The notes under the pieces were generated by a model that saw nothing but the letters and a program-made list of their open reading frames with translations, ran no database searches and was not told the DNA's origin. From Kitasatospora sp. NBC_00315 (lineage in GTDB: Bacteria; Actinomycetota; Actinomycetes; Streptomycetales; Streptomycetaceae): 64,000 nucleotides of DNA. This document shows, piece after piece, positions 25,131-32,910 of the stretch. The translations under genes and the position numbers were made by a program. The DNA lies in NCBI RefSeq assembly GCF_041435095.1, contig NZ_CP108025.1, forward strand, positions 1,674,001-1,738,000, in the 5' to 3' direction. How positions within the stretch are numbered: position 1 is the stretch's first letter; each line of letters begins with the position of its first letter.

Positions 25131-25841
25131 TCAGCCGGCGGACGGGGCGAGCGGGCGGACCACGGCGTAGCCCTGCTCCGGCACCGCGCGCAGGCCCGTC
25201 TCTCGTCCGAACAGCACCGGAGTGAGCGGGAGTTGGACGTGGTAGCAGCTGACCGAGGACGGCACCCCGAGCAGCGCGGGGGTGTCCAGGAAGAACGGCA
25301 GTTCGGCGGCGATGTAGCGCAGGCCCGCCGCCAGCTGTCCGGCGCCGGGCGCCAGCCCCTCGCCGAGCCGCGCCGCCAGGAAGGAGCGGGCCATCCCCTC
25401 GGCGGCCTCCCGCAGCTCCCGGTCGGTGCGCAGCGCCTCCAGCACCGCGCCGTGCAGCCTCCGGTAGGCCGCGCCGGACACGAAGTCGGAGAGCGCGTGC
25501 ACCCGGACGTCCGGGTGTCCGGACTCCTCCACACCGCGCCGCACCCGCCGTGCGGTGGCCTTGACCTCCTTGGCGGCCCGGCGCAGGGCGTTGGCGGGCG
25601 GCAGGCCGAAGGCCTCGTACTGTGCCTCCACGTGCAGGTCGGCGTGGACGATGTCGACGGCGGCGAAGGACTCCGACGCCCAGTCGACGAGGGCGGCGAT
25701 CCGCCGGTGGCTGAAGTAACTGTTGCCGGGACTGACGCCGATGAGCAGGTGGTCGCCGCGCTGCCAGTTCTGCCGGCAGCGGGCGGAGTAGGGCTCTGCC
25801 ACGAACATGGCCGAGGTGGTGCTCAGGAGCGTTTCGCTCAT
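25131..25841 (-). CDS. tRNA-dependent cyclodipeptide synthase (AlbC/Rv2275 family)
   Basis: A 236-aa synthase that makes a diketopiperazine from two aminoacyl-tRNAs. The catalytic serine is S37 in LIGVSPGNSYFS, followed by N40. Y176 and E180 (RYIAAELPFF) match AlbC Tyr178/Glu182, and the CYH motif (Y200-H201) places it in the NYH subfamily. The stretch FLDTPALLGVPSS and the C-terminal GLRAVPEQGYAVVRP are closer to Rv2275, the cyclo(Tyr-Tyr) synthase, than to AlbC as I remember them. It is the first gene of a two-gene unit with the CYP121-like P450. Product probably cyclo(Tyr-Tyr) or another aromatic dipeptide (inference). Upstream lies a 730-bp gap with pentamer repeats. Confidence 0.93.
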   Translation of the reverse strand: MSETLLSTTSAMFVAEPYSARCRQNWQRGDHLLIGVSPGNSYFSHRRIAALVDWASESFAAVDIVHADLHVEAQYEAFGLPPANALRRAAKEVKATARRVRRGVEESGHPDVRVHALSDFVSGAAYRRLHGAVLEALRTDRELREAAEGMARSFLAARLGEGLAPGAGQLAAGLRYIAAELPFFLDTPALLGVPSSVSCYHVQLPLTPVLFGRETGLRAVPEQGYAVVRPLAPSAG

Positions 25842-26573
25842 GCCGGGGCCTCACGGTCTCAGGAATGAAGTCTCGGGTCGGGTCGGGTCGTGTCGGGTCG
25901 GGTCGTGTCGGGGTGCGCGGGGATGCGGTCCGGGGGCCGTCCGGCGGCGCCGCCGTGGCGTCGCGAGGCCCCCGGCGTGCGCCGTCGACTCCCCTTCGGC
26001 CGAACGGAGTTGGGCGCCGCGTCGCGGATTCCCCGGGCGTCCCGACCTTCGACGGGAGTCGCCGGGGCTGCGGTCGCACCGGTCCCCACCGGGGTTGCGG
26101 CGGGTCCGGGGCGGCGTCGGCCCGGGCCGGGGCGCGGCCGGGTGCGGCGGCTTCCGGGCGGGGTGCGGGCGGGGTGCGGGACGCGGGCGCGCCCGATGGG
26201 GCGGCCGGGGCGGGGTCACACAGGGGTGCGGATGTCGCGGCGTCGACGGGGACGCGAACGCGAGTGGTGGATCCCCCTTGCGCCGCTAGTCCCGAGGAGC
26301 CGTGTGCTCCTGGTGTGGCGGCGGCTACAAGAAGTTACCGCCGGGCTTCGGGAGGTCCGCAAGGGTTGGCCGGGGGTTGGCAGAATCGCGCCGGTCGGCG
26401 TCCGGAATCAGCCTGTACGGCTCCGGGAACGGTCTCTCCACGGAGCCTCGTCGCACCGGTCCGCAGGACCGGGCCGGGCCGGCCGCCGGGCTCGGCCCGC
26501 CACTGGAGGTTTCTCCGATTCTGCGGCCCCGTAAGGGCGTTGGTCTGTTCCGGTACGACACCCGATCGGCGTG
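25842..26573. other. 732-bp intergenic region with TCGGG pentamer repeats
   Basis: Near the synthase start (25873-25911) the plus strand is built from GGGTC/GTGTC pentamers in tandem. The rest holds Arg/Pro-rich frames without a credible start. The part 26310-26430 is less GC-rich, and a plus frame there begins CSWCGGGYKKLPPG but continues without any recognisable domain. The promoter of the cyclodipeptide genes should be here, but no clear boxes were found. Confidence 0.5.
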
Positions 26574-28058
26574 TCAGCCCTGCCCCGAGGGATCCGACCC
26601 GGTCTCCCGGCCGGCTCGCACCACCGCGCGCAGGACGGCGGCGGTGTCCGCCGGGGTGGCGTACGGATTGAGCAGCGTCAGCTTCAGCCGTACCCGGCCC
26701 GGGCCGCTGCCCGGCAGCTCGGTGCGCCCCACCACCGCGCGGCCCTCGCTCAGCAGACTCCGCCGGAGCCGCCCGTTGAGCCCGTCGGCCGCCGCCGGGC
26801 CGGTGCCGGGCGGCAGGTGGCGGAACACCACCGTGGTCAGGATCGGCTCGCAGTGCAGTTCGAGCGCGGGCTCGGCACGGACCGCCTCGGCGGTGGCGAG
26901 GGCCAGGTCGTGGCAGCGGTCGACCAGCCGGCCGAGCCCGGACCGGCCCAGGGTGCGCAGGGTGACGGCCAGTTTGAACGCGTCGGCCCGGCGGGTGGTG
27001 CGCAGCGAGAGGCCCAGCAGGCTCGGGTAGCCGGCCTCCTCGTCGTCCGCCGGGTTCAGGTAGACGGCGCGGCGCAGCAGCGAGACGTAGCTCTCGGCCC
27101 GGCGGGCCAGGAAGACGCCGGCGGCGGCGGGCTGCCAGCCCAGCTTGTGCCAGTCGAGCGAGACGGAGTCGGCCCGGGCGATGCCGTCGAGCAGCGGCGC
27201 GAGCCGCTCCGAGAGCAGCGCGCCACCGCCGTACGCGGCGTCAACGTGCAGCCAGGCCCCGTAGCGGGCGGCGAGGTCGGCCGCCCGGTGGAGCGGGTCG
27301 ACGGCGCCGGTGTCGGTGGTGCCGGCGGTGGCGACCACGGCCAGCGGGGTCGCGCCCTCCCAGATGGTCTCGGCCATGGCCCGTGCCAGCGCGTCCGGGT
27401 CCATCCGCAGCTCGCGGTCCACCGGGACGGACACCACGGCGCGCTCTCCGAGGCCGAGCAGCGCGGCGGCGCGCTGGACCGAGAAGTGGGCGGCCTGCGA
27501 GGCGAAGATCCGGGGACGGGCGCCGGCGGGCAGGCCGTCCAACTCGACGATCCCGTCGAGGATCTGGTCGCGGGCCAGCATCAGGCCCATCAGGTTGGAC
27601 TCCGTCCCGCCGGACGTGAGCACTCCGGCCGCCCGCAGCGGGTCGAAGCCGACCAGCTCGGCGAGCTCGGCGATCAGCGCGGTCTCCAGCGCGGTCGCCG
27701 CGGGCGCCTGGTCCCAGGAGTCCTGGGAGGGATTGAGCGCGCTGACCGCGAGGTCCGCGGCGACCGCGACGGCCAGCGGGGGGCAGTGCAGGTGCGCGGC
27801 GCAGGCCGGGTCGGCCGGGTCCGCGCTGCCGTGGGCGAGGAGTTCGGTGAGCCGCCGCAGCGCGTCCGGGCTCTCGTCCCGCAGGGCCCGGGCGACCGCC
27901 TCGGCCGATCGGCCGGGGCCGCCGGCCGCCACCGGCCCGCCCCGGCGGGCGGCACCGGCCGCCAGGGCGTCGAGCACGGTCTCCACCAGTGGCCGCAGCG
28001 CCCCGGGACCGCCGCTGCCACCGGCGAGTGCGGGGCCGGCCTCCTCGCCGGTGCTCAC
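26574..28058 (-). CDS. ddc: L-2,4-diaminobutyrate decarboxylase
   Basis: A 494-aa PLP-dependent group II decarboxylase that converts L-2,4-diaminobutyrate to 1,3-diaminopropane. Motifs: TSGGTESNLMGLMLAR, HFSVQRAA, HVDAAYGGG with the PLP-ring Asp, and SLDWHKLGW carrying the Schiff-base lysine. Length and motifs match siderophore-cluster decarboxylases such as RhbB. Its GTG start overlaps the stop of the aminotransferase gene (GTGA), so the two enzymes are made together under one iron box. No NIS synthetase gene follows; the next gene downstream is the cyclodipeptide synthase. Confidence 0.9.
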   Translation of the reverse strand: MSTGEEAGPALAGGSGGPGALRPLVETVLDALAAGAARRGGPVAAGGPGRSAEAVARALRDESPDALRRLTELLAHGSADPADPACAAHLHCPPLAVAVAADLAVSALNPSQDSWDQAPAATALETALIAELAELVGFDPLRAAGVLTSGGTESNLMGLMLARDQILDGIVELDGLPAGARPRIFASQAAHFSVQRAAALLGLGERAVVSVPVDRELRMDPDALARAMAETIWEGATPLAVVATAGTTDTGAVDPLHRAADLAARYGAWLHVDAAYGGGALLSERLAPLLDGIARADSVSLDWHKLGWQPAAAGVFLARRAESYVSLLRRAVYLNPADDEEAGYPSLLGLSLRTTRRADAFKLAVTLRTLGRSGLGRLVDRCHDLALATAEAVRAEPALELHCEPILTTVVFRHLPPGTGPAAADGLNGRLRRSLLSEGRAVVGRTELPGSGPGRVRLKLTLLNPYATPADTAAVLRAVVRAGRETGSDPSGQG

Positions 28059-29449
28059 GCGCCGGCCTCGGCGGCCGCCCCGGCCCGGATCGCGTCGGCG
28101 AGCCGGTCGAGCACCGCCTCGACCTGCTCGTCGGTGATGGTCAGCGGCGGCAGCAGGCGCAGCACGGCGTCGTGCCGGCCGCCGAGTTCGACGATCAGAC
28201 CGCGCTCCAGGCAGGCCTGACGGACCCGCACGGCCAGCGCGGGGGCGGCCGGCAGCGCGCCGCAGGCGTCCGGCTCGGCGTGCGCGTCGACCAGTTCGAC
28301 GCCGATCATCAGCCCGCGTCCCCGGACGTCCCCGATCACGGGCAGTTCACCGCGCAGCGCGCGCAGCCGGGCGGACATCCGGGCGCCGACCGCGGCGGCC
28401 CGCTCCACCAGCCCGTGCTCCGCCACGAAGCGCAGGGTCGCCGCGCCCGCCGCCATCGCCAGTGTGTTGCCCCGGAAGGTGCCGGTGTGCGCGCCGGGCA
28501 GCCAGCCGTCGTACTCCTCTCGGTAGACGATGACGGCCAGCGGGAGGCTGCCGCCGATGGCCTTGGACATCACCATGGCGTCCGGGACGATGCCGCTGTG
28601 TTCGACGGCCCACATCGCGCCGGTGCGCCCGACGCCGGTCTGCACCTCGTCGACGATCAGGGGGATGCCACGCTCGCTGGTGATCCGGCGCATCTCGCGC
28701 AGCCAGCCGTCCGGCGCCGGCACCACGCCGCCTTCGCCCTGCACGGCCTCCAGGATCATCGCGGCGGGCTTCACCACGCCGCCCGACGGGTCGTCCAGCA
28801 GTCGCTCGGTGTAGGTCGCGGAGAGCTGCGCGCCGGCCGGCCCGCCGACGCCGAACGGGCAGCGGTAGTCGTACGGGTACGGCAGCCGGGTGACCTCGCC
28901 GCCGCCGGGAAGCGGCTCCTTGACGGCGACGTTCCCGGTCACCGCGAGGGCTCCGGCCGTCATGCCGTGGTAGGCGCCGGTGAAGGCGAGCGCGCCGCGC
29001 CGGCCGGTGGCGGTCTGCATCAGCTTGAGCGCGGCCTCGACGGCGTCGGTCCCGGCCGGACCGCAGAAGTGCACCCGGGAGCGCTCGCCGAAGCCGCGCG
29101 GCAGACCGGCGAAGAGGGCGCTGGTGAAGTCGTCCTTCTCGGCGGTGGCGAGGTCGAGCAGGTGCAGCGGGGCGCCGCTGTCCAGGGTGCGGCGGATGGC
29201 CTCCAGCACCACCGGGTGGTTGTGACCGAGCGCCAGCGTGCCGGCGCCGGAGAGGCAGTCGAGGTAGCGGCGGCCGTCGGCGCCCTCGACCGTCATGCCG
29301 TGCGCACGGACCGGGACGATCGGGAAGGAGCGGGCGTACGTGCGGGCGGCCGACTCGCGGATGCGCTGGCGGCGGAGCACGGCGACGCCGGGAAGGCCCT
29401 GGGCCGGGGCGGGGGCGGCCGGGTCGGCCGGCTCGACGGTGACGGTCAC
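28055..29449 (-). CDS. dat: diaminobutyrate-2-oxoglutarate aminotransferase
   Basis: A 464-aa class III PLP aminotransferase that forms L-2,4-diaminobutyrate from aspartate semialdehyde and glutamate. Motifs: YLDCLSGAGTLALGHNHP, VHFCGPAGTDAVEAALKL, ILEAVQGEGGV, IVDEVQTGVGRTG, and MVMSKAIGGSLPLAV with the catalytic lysine. The GTG at 29449 (MTVTVEPADP) has GGAG 5 nt upstream; an iron box overlaps the ribosome binding site region, so iron-loaded repressor would block expression directly. It is co-translated with ddc. This is the RhbA/DABA-AT branch used for siderophores or polyamines. Confidence 0.92.
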   Translation of the reverse strand: MTVTVEPADPAAPAPAQGLPGVAVLRRQRIRESAARTYARSFPIVPVRAHGMTVEGADGRRYLDCLSGAGTLALGHNHPVVLEAIRRTLDSGAPLHLLDLATAEKDDFTSALFAGLPRGFGERSRVHFCGPAGTDAVEAALKLMQTATGRRGALAFTGAYHGMTAGALAVTGNVAVKEPLPGGGEVTRLPYPYDYRCPFGVGGPAGAQLSATYTERLLDDPSGGVVKPAAMILEAVQGEGGVVPAPDGWLREMRRITSERGIPLIVDEVQTGVGRTGAMWAVEHSGIVPDAMVMSKAIGGSLPLAVIVYREEYDGWLPGAHTGTFRGNTLAMAAGAATLRFVAEHGLVERAAAVGARMSARLRALRGELPVIGDVRGRGLMIGVELVDAHAEPDACGALPAAPALAVRVRQACLERGLIVELGGRHDAVLRLLPPLTITDEQVEAVLDRLADAIRAGAAAEAGA

Positions 29450-29456
29450 GACTACT

Positions 29457-29488
29457 CCATTAAAGTTAGGTAAGGCTAACTTTAATGG
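29457..29488. promoter_or_regulatory. iron box within a 32-bp dyad upstream of dat
   Basis: Arms CCATTAAAGTTAG and CTAACTTTAATGG are perfect 13-bp complements around GTAAGG. The inner 29466-29484 segment matches the DtxR consensus at about 16 of 19 positions. It lies only 8 bp before the GTG start, predicting tight iron repression of dat-ddc. Confidence 0.85.
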
Positions 29489-29596
29489 ATCACCTCCGAT
29501 CGCCTGCCCTTCCCGGCGAGAATCACCCGTACGGGTGAGGCTGACGAGCCGCCCTGCACAACGACCGGACAGGCCCGAGGACACGGACCGACTCGG

Positions 29597-29602
29597 TACG
29601 CT
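29597..29602 (+). promoter_or_regulatory. -10 box TACGCT of methyltransferase gene
   Basis: TACGCT lies 28 bp before the ATG at 29630, and a GAGGGAG ribosome binding site lies in between, giving a 5' leader of about 20 nt. The same TACGCT or TATGCT hexamer precedes several other genes in this window. Confidence 0.45.
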
Positions 29603-29629
29603 GACGGCAGTTCACCGAGGGAGCCGCAG

Positions 29630-30250
29630 ATGCCCGACCGCCCCGACGACGGCACCGACCGCACCGGCACCGACCGCACCCGGGAGTTCTTCGGCTCCCG
29701 CGCGGCCGGCTGGGACGCCAGGTTCCCGGACGACGGCCCGCGCTACGCCGCCGCCGTCGCCGAACTGGGCCTGCGTCCGGGGCGGTCCGTGCTCGACGCC
29801 GGCTGCGGCACCGGCCGCGCCCTGCCGCTGCTGCGTGCGGCGGTCGGCCCCGGCGGCGTGGTGCTCGGTGTGGACGTCACCCCCGAGATGCTGGCCGTGG
29901 CCGCCGACCGCGACTGCGGCGCCGTCCTGCTGCGGGCCGACTGCGCCCGCCTCCCGCTGCCCGACGGCGCGCTGGACGCGGTGTTCGCCGCCGGCCTGGT
30001 CTCCCACCTCCCGGATCCGGCGGCGGGCCTGCGCGAGCTCGCCCGGGCCACCGCCCCCGGCGGCCTGCTGGCCCTCTTCCACCCGATCGGGCGCGCCGCC
30101 CTGGCCGCCCGGCACGGCAGGCGGCTCACCCCGGACGACCTGCGGGCCGAGCCGAACCTGCGCCCGCTCCTGGCCGCGGCCGGCTGGCGGCTGATCTCCT
30201 GCACGGACGCCGACGACCGCTACCTCGCGGTGGCGGAGCGCCGCGACTGA
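29630..30250 (+). CDS. class I SAM-dependent methyltransferase
   Basis: A 206-aa protein of the UbiE/Methyltransf_11 type. The SAM-binding motif I is VLDAGCGTGRALPLL, the acidic residue of motif II is in GVDVTPEML, and motif IV reads FAAGLVSHLPDP. The acceptor substrate cannot be inferred. The ATG at 29630 has a good GAGGGAG site. It is divergent from the iron-regulated dat-ddc pair and followed by a GGGCC repeat. Confidence 0.88.
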   Translation: MPDRPDDGTDRTGTDRTREFFGSRAAGWDARFPDDGPRYAAAVAELGLRPGRSVLDAGCGTGRALPLLRAAVGPGGVVLGVDVTPEMLAVAADRDCGAVLLRADCARLPLPDGALDAVFAAGLVSHLPDPAAGLRELARATAPGGLLALFHPIGRAALAARHGRRLTPDDLRAEPNLRPLLAAAGWRLISCTDADDRYLAVAERRD

Positions 30251-30336
30251 AGCCCAGGGGCGCGGCGGCGCGGCGGCGCGGGACGAGACAGGCCACCGGC
30301 GGGCGGCGGTCGTGGCGGCCCGGGCCGGGCTGAGCT

Positions 30337-30361
30337 GGGCCGGGCCGGGCCGGGCCGGGCC
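30337..30361. repeat. five tandem GGGCC pentamers
   Basis: Five exact GGGCC units fill the space immediately next to the 3' end of the response regulator gene. The tract is likely prone to slippage. Confidence 0.6.
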
Positions 30362-30362
30362 G

Positions 30363-31085
30363 CTATCGCCCGCCCGCCGTCCGCCAGCGGTAGCACAGCT
30401 CCGGCCGCCCGACCTGGCCATACTGCGGCTCGCGGTCGGCGAGGCCGGTGTCCACCAGGTGTTCGAGATAGCGCCGGGCGGTGATCCGGGAGACGCCGGC
30501 GGCGGCGCCGGCGGCGGCCGCGGACAGACCGGCTCCGCCCTCCCGCAGCACGGTGGCGACGGCCTCCAGGGTGGGGGCGCTGAGCCCCTTGGGCAGGGCC
30601 GTGCGGTCGGGCGTCCGCAGCACGGCGAAGGCCTGGTCGACCTCGTCCTGGCCGGTGGCCTCGCCGGAGCGGGCCAGGCTGTCGCGGTAGCGGGCGTAGC
30701 GCTCCAGGCGCTCGTGCAGCGCGGCGCCGCTGAACGGCTTGAGCAGGTACTGCACCACCCCGACCGACACCGCCCGGCGGACCGTCGCCAGTTCACGGGC
30801 GGAGGTGACCGCGATGACGTCGGTGGAGTGGCCGGCCGCACGCAGGGTGCGGCAGAGCTGCAGGCCGTGGCCGTCCGGCAGATGGAGGTCCAGCAGGACG
30901 AGGCCGACCGGCGCACCGGCGGCGCGGGCCCGGTCCAGGGCGCGCAGCGCGTCCGCGCAGCCGTGCACCGTGGCGACCGCCCGAAAGCCCTCCGCCCGGT
31001 CCACGTACAGCGCGTGGGCCATCGCGGCCACCGGGTCGTCCTCGACCACCAGCACGTCGATCGGCGGGCGCGGAGCCGGCGTCAT
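30363..31085 (-). CDS. CitB/DcuR-family response regulator
   Basis: A 240-aa regulator with an N-terminal receiver (DVLVVEDDPVAAMAHALYV, phospho-Asp in LVLLDLHLPDGHG, conserved Lys in VQYLLKPFSG) and a C-terminal HTH typical of DcuR/CitB (GVSRITARRYLEHLVDTGLA). Its ATG overlaps the stop of the kinase gene (ATGA). Together they probably sense extracellular C4-dicarboxylate or citrate and activate the divergent dctA. Confidence 0.92.
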   Translation of the reverse strand: MTPAPRPPIDVLVVEDDPVAAMAHALYVDRAEGFRAVATVHGCADALRALDRARAAGAPVGLVLLDLHLPDGHGLQLCRTLRAAGHSTDVIAVTSARELATVRRAVSVGVVQYLLKPFSGAALHERLERYARYRDSLARSGEATGQDEVDQAFAVLRTPDRTALPKGLSAPTLEAVATVLREGGAGLSAAAAGAAAGVSRITARRYLEHLVDTGLADREPQYGQVGRPELCYRWRTAGGR

Positions 31086-32731
31086 CAACCGGCCCCCGTC
31101 CGCTGCAGCGGCAGTCGCACCGTGAGCACGGCGCCGCGCTCGCGCCCGACCTCTACGGTGCCGCCGTTGCGCCGGGCGGTCTGCGCGACCAGTGCCAGCC
31201 CGAGCCCGCGGCCCCCGCCGGCCGGGCCGCCGGCGGCGGCCGCCCCGGCCTTCGTCGTCCAGCCGCGCCGGAAGACGTCCGTGACGGCCTCCGGGTCGAT
31301 GCCCGCGCCGGTGTCGGCCACCCTCAGCAGCAGACGGCCGTCCTCCACCCGTGCGGTGACGGTCACTTCGGGCGCGTCGGCGCGGGCGGCGGCGCCCTCC
31401 ACGGCGGCGTCCACCGCGTTGTCGACCAGGTTGCCCAGCATGGTCACCAGGTCCCGCGCCGACAGTTCGGCCGGCAGCACCCCGTCGTCGATCCGGCTGT
31501 CCTCGGTGAGGGTCAGCTCCACGCCGCGTTCGGCCGCCTGGGCGGCCTTGCCGAGCAGGAGCGCGGCCAGTACGGGCTCACCGACCGCCGCGACCACCCG
31601 GTCGGTGAGCCGCTGGGCGAGGGCGAGTTCGGCGGTGGCGAACTCCACCGCGTCCTCCTGGCGGCCGAGTTCGATCAGGGAGACGACCGTGTGCAGCCGG
31701 TTGGCGGCCTCGTGCGCCTGCGCGCTCAGTGCCTCGGCGAATCCCCGGACGGAATCCAACTCGCCGCTGAGCGAGAGCAGTTCCGTGTGATCGCGGAGCG
31801 TGATCACACGGCCGAGGCCGTCCCCGATCGGTGAGGTGTTGAGCACCACCACCCGCTCGGCGGTGAGGTGGATCTCGTCCCGCGCCGCCCGCGGGCCCAG
31901 GACGGCGTCGACCAACGAGCCCGGCAGCCCCAGATCGTCGATCGGCCGCCCGGCCGACTCGCCCTCCAGGGCCAGCAGTTCGCGCGCGGCGTCGTTGCAG
32001 AGCACCACGCGGTGGTCCCGGTCCAGCAGCACCAGGCCCTCGCGCACCGAGCGCAGGGTGGCCTGGTGGTACTCGTACAGGTGGCTCAGTTCGGCGGTGC
32101 CCATGCCGTGGGTGTGCCGGCGCAGCCGGGCCCCGAGCAGATAGCTGCCGATCCCGCCCAGCGCGAGCGCGGCCAGCGCCACCCCGCCGAGGGCGAGCAG
32201 CGGGACGCGCAGCTGCTCGCTGATCGAGGCGACGGTGATGCCGACGCTCACCAGGGCGACCACGTGCCGGTCGCCGTCCAGGACGGGCGTGACCACCCGG
32301 ACGGAGGGGCCCAGGGTGCCGGTGTAGGTCTCGTTCCAGGTCCGCCCGGCGAGTGCCTGCCCGATGTGGCCGAGGAACGGTTTGCCGATCTGCCCGGGAT
32401 CCGGGTGCGTCCAGCGCACGCCGCGGGTGTCCATCACCGTGACGAACGAGACGCCGGTGTCCGCCGTGACCTGCAGCGCGTACGGCTGGAGCACCGCGGA
32501 CGGGTCCGGGCCGGTGACGGCGGCGAGCACCGACGGCGCGTCCGCGACGGAGTGGGCCACGGCGTTGACCTGGTGGCGGGCGGCGTCCTCGGTGCGGCTC
32601 GTGGCGAAGAGGTAGGCGAGCACCGCGCCGCCCGCCACCACGGCGGCGACGATCACGACCTGGACGACGAAGAGCTGCCCGGCGAGGCTGCGCACCCGCC
32701 GGCGCGACGGATTGCTCGAACGCACGGACAT
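31085..32731 (-). CDS. CitA/DcuS-family sensor histidine kinase
   Basis: A 548-aa membrane kinase. A first transmembrane helix (QLFVVQVVIVAAVVAGGAVLAYLF) is followed by a ~130-residue extracytoplasmic PAS-like sensor containing RGVRWTHPDPGQIGKPF. Then come a second helix (VPLLALGGVALAALALGGIG), a cytoplasmic PAS domain (LRSVREGLVLLDRDHRVVLC), an SpoOB-type H-box (AQAHEAANRLHTVVSLI) and an HATPase domain (LGNLVDNAVDAA, ADTGAGIDP, GRGLGLALV). The architecture is that of dicarboxylate and citrate sensors. It is divergent from dctA, which supports that ligand class. Confidence 0.92.
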   Translation of the reverse strand: MSVRSSNPSRRRVRSLAGQLFVVQVVIVAAVVAGGAVLAYLFATSRTEDAARHQVNAVAHSVADAPSVLAAVTGPDPSAVLQPYALQVTADTGVSFVTVMDTRGVRWTHPDPGQIGKPFLGHIGQALAGRTWNETYTGTLGPSVRVVTPVLDGDRHVVALVSVGITVASISEQLRVPLLALGGVALAALALGGIGSYLLGARLRRHTHGMGTAELSHLYEYHQATLRSVREGLVLLDRDHRVVLCNDAARELLALEGESAGRPIDDLGLPGSLVDAVLGPRAARDEIHLTAERVVVLNTSPIGDGLGRVITLRDHTELLSLSGELDSVRGFAEALSAQAHEAANRLHTVVSLIELGRQEDAVEFATAELALAQRLTDRVVAAVGEPVLAALLLGKAAQAAERGVELTLTEDSRIDDGVLPAELSARDLVTMLGNLVDNAVDAAVEGAAARADAPEVTVTARVEDGRLLLRVADTGAGIDPEAVTDVFRRGWTTKAGAAAAGGPAGGGRGLGLALVAQTARRNGGTVEVGRERGAVLTVRLPLQRTGAG

Positions 32732-32809
32732 GACAGCCAGTGTGCACTGCCGGACGGCGGATGCCGAGAGCGCTCACGCCCGTCCGACGTGAACTCTATG
32801 AACGCAAAC

Positions 32810-32823
32810 GTGACCCCGGTCAC
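32810..32823. promoter_or_regulatory. dyad in the dcuS-like/dctA divergent promoter
   Basis: GTGACCCCGGTCAC is a 6-bp perfect inverted repeat with a CC centre, in the 179-bp gap between the kinase and dctA. It is a candidate site for the CitB-like regulator. Confidence 0.4.
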
Positions 32824-32910
32824 CCGGCGAACCCATAGTCGGAGCGGCCCACCACCCGGGCCCGCCGGGCCGGCCGGACGAACCAGGACAGCAGGGCGAA
32901 GGAGCCGCAG

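Noticed and set aside
25865..26671. Plus-strand ORF of 268 aa upstream of the cyclodipeptide synthase
   Set aside because: Its N-terminus is just the translated pentamer repeat and its 3' end overlaps the coding sequence of ddc on the other strand; no domain.
30337..30361. GGGCC tandem as a transcription terminator
   Set aside because: The units are direct, not inverted, so they do not form a stable simple hairpin on their own.
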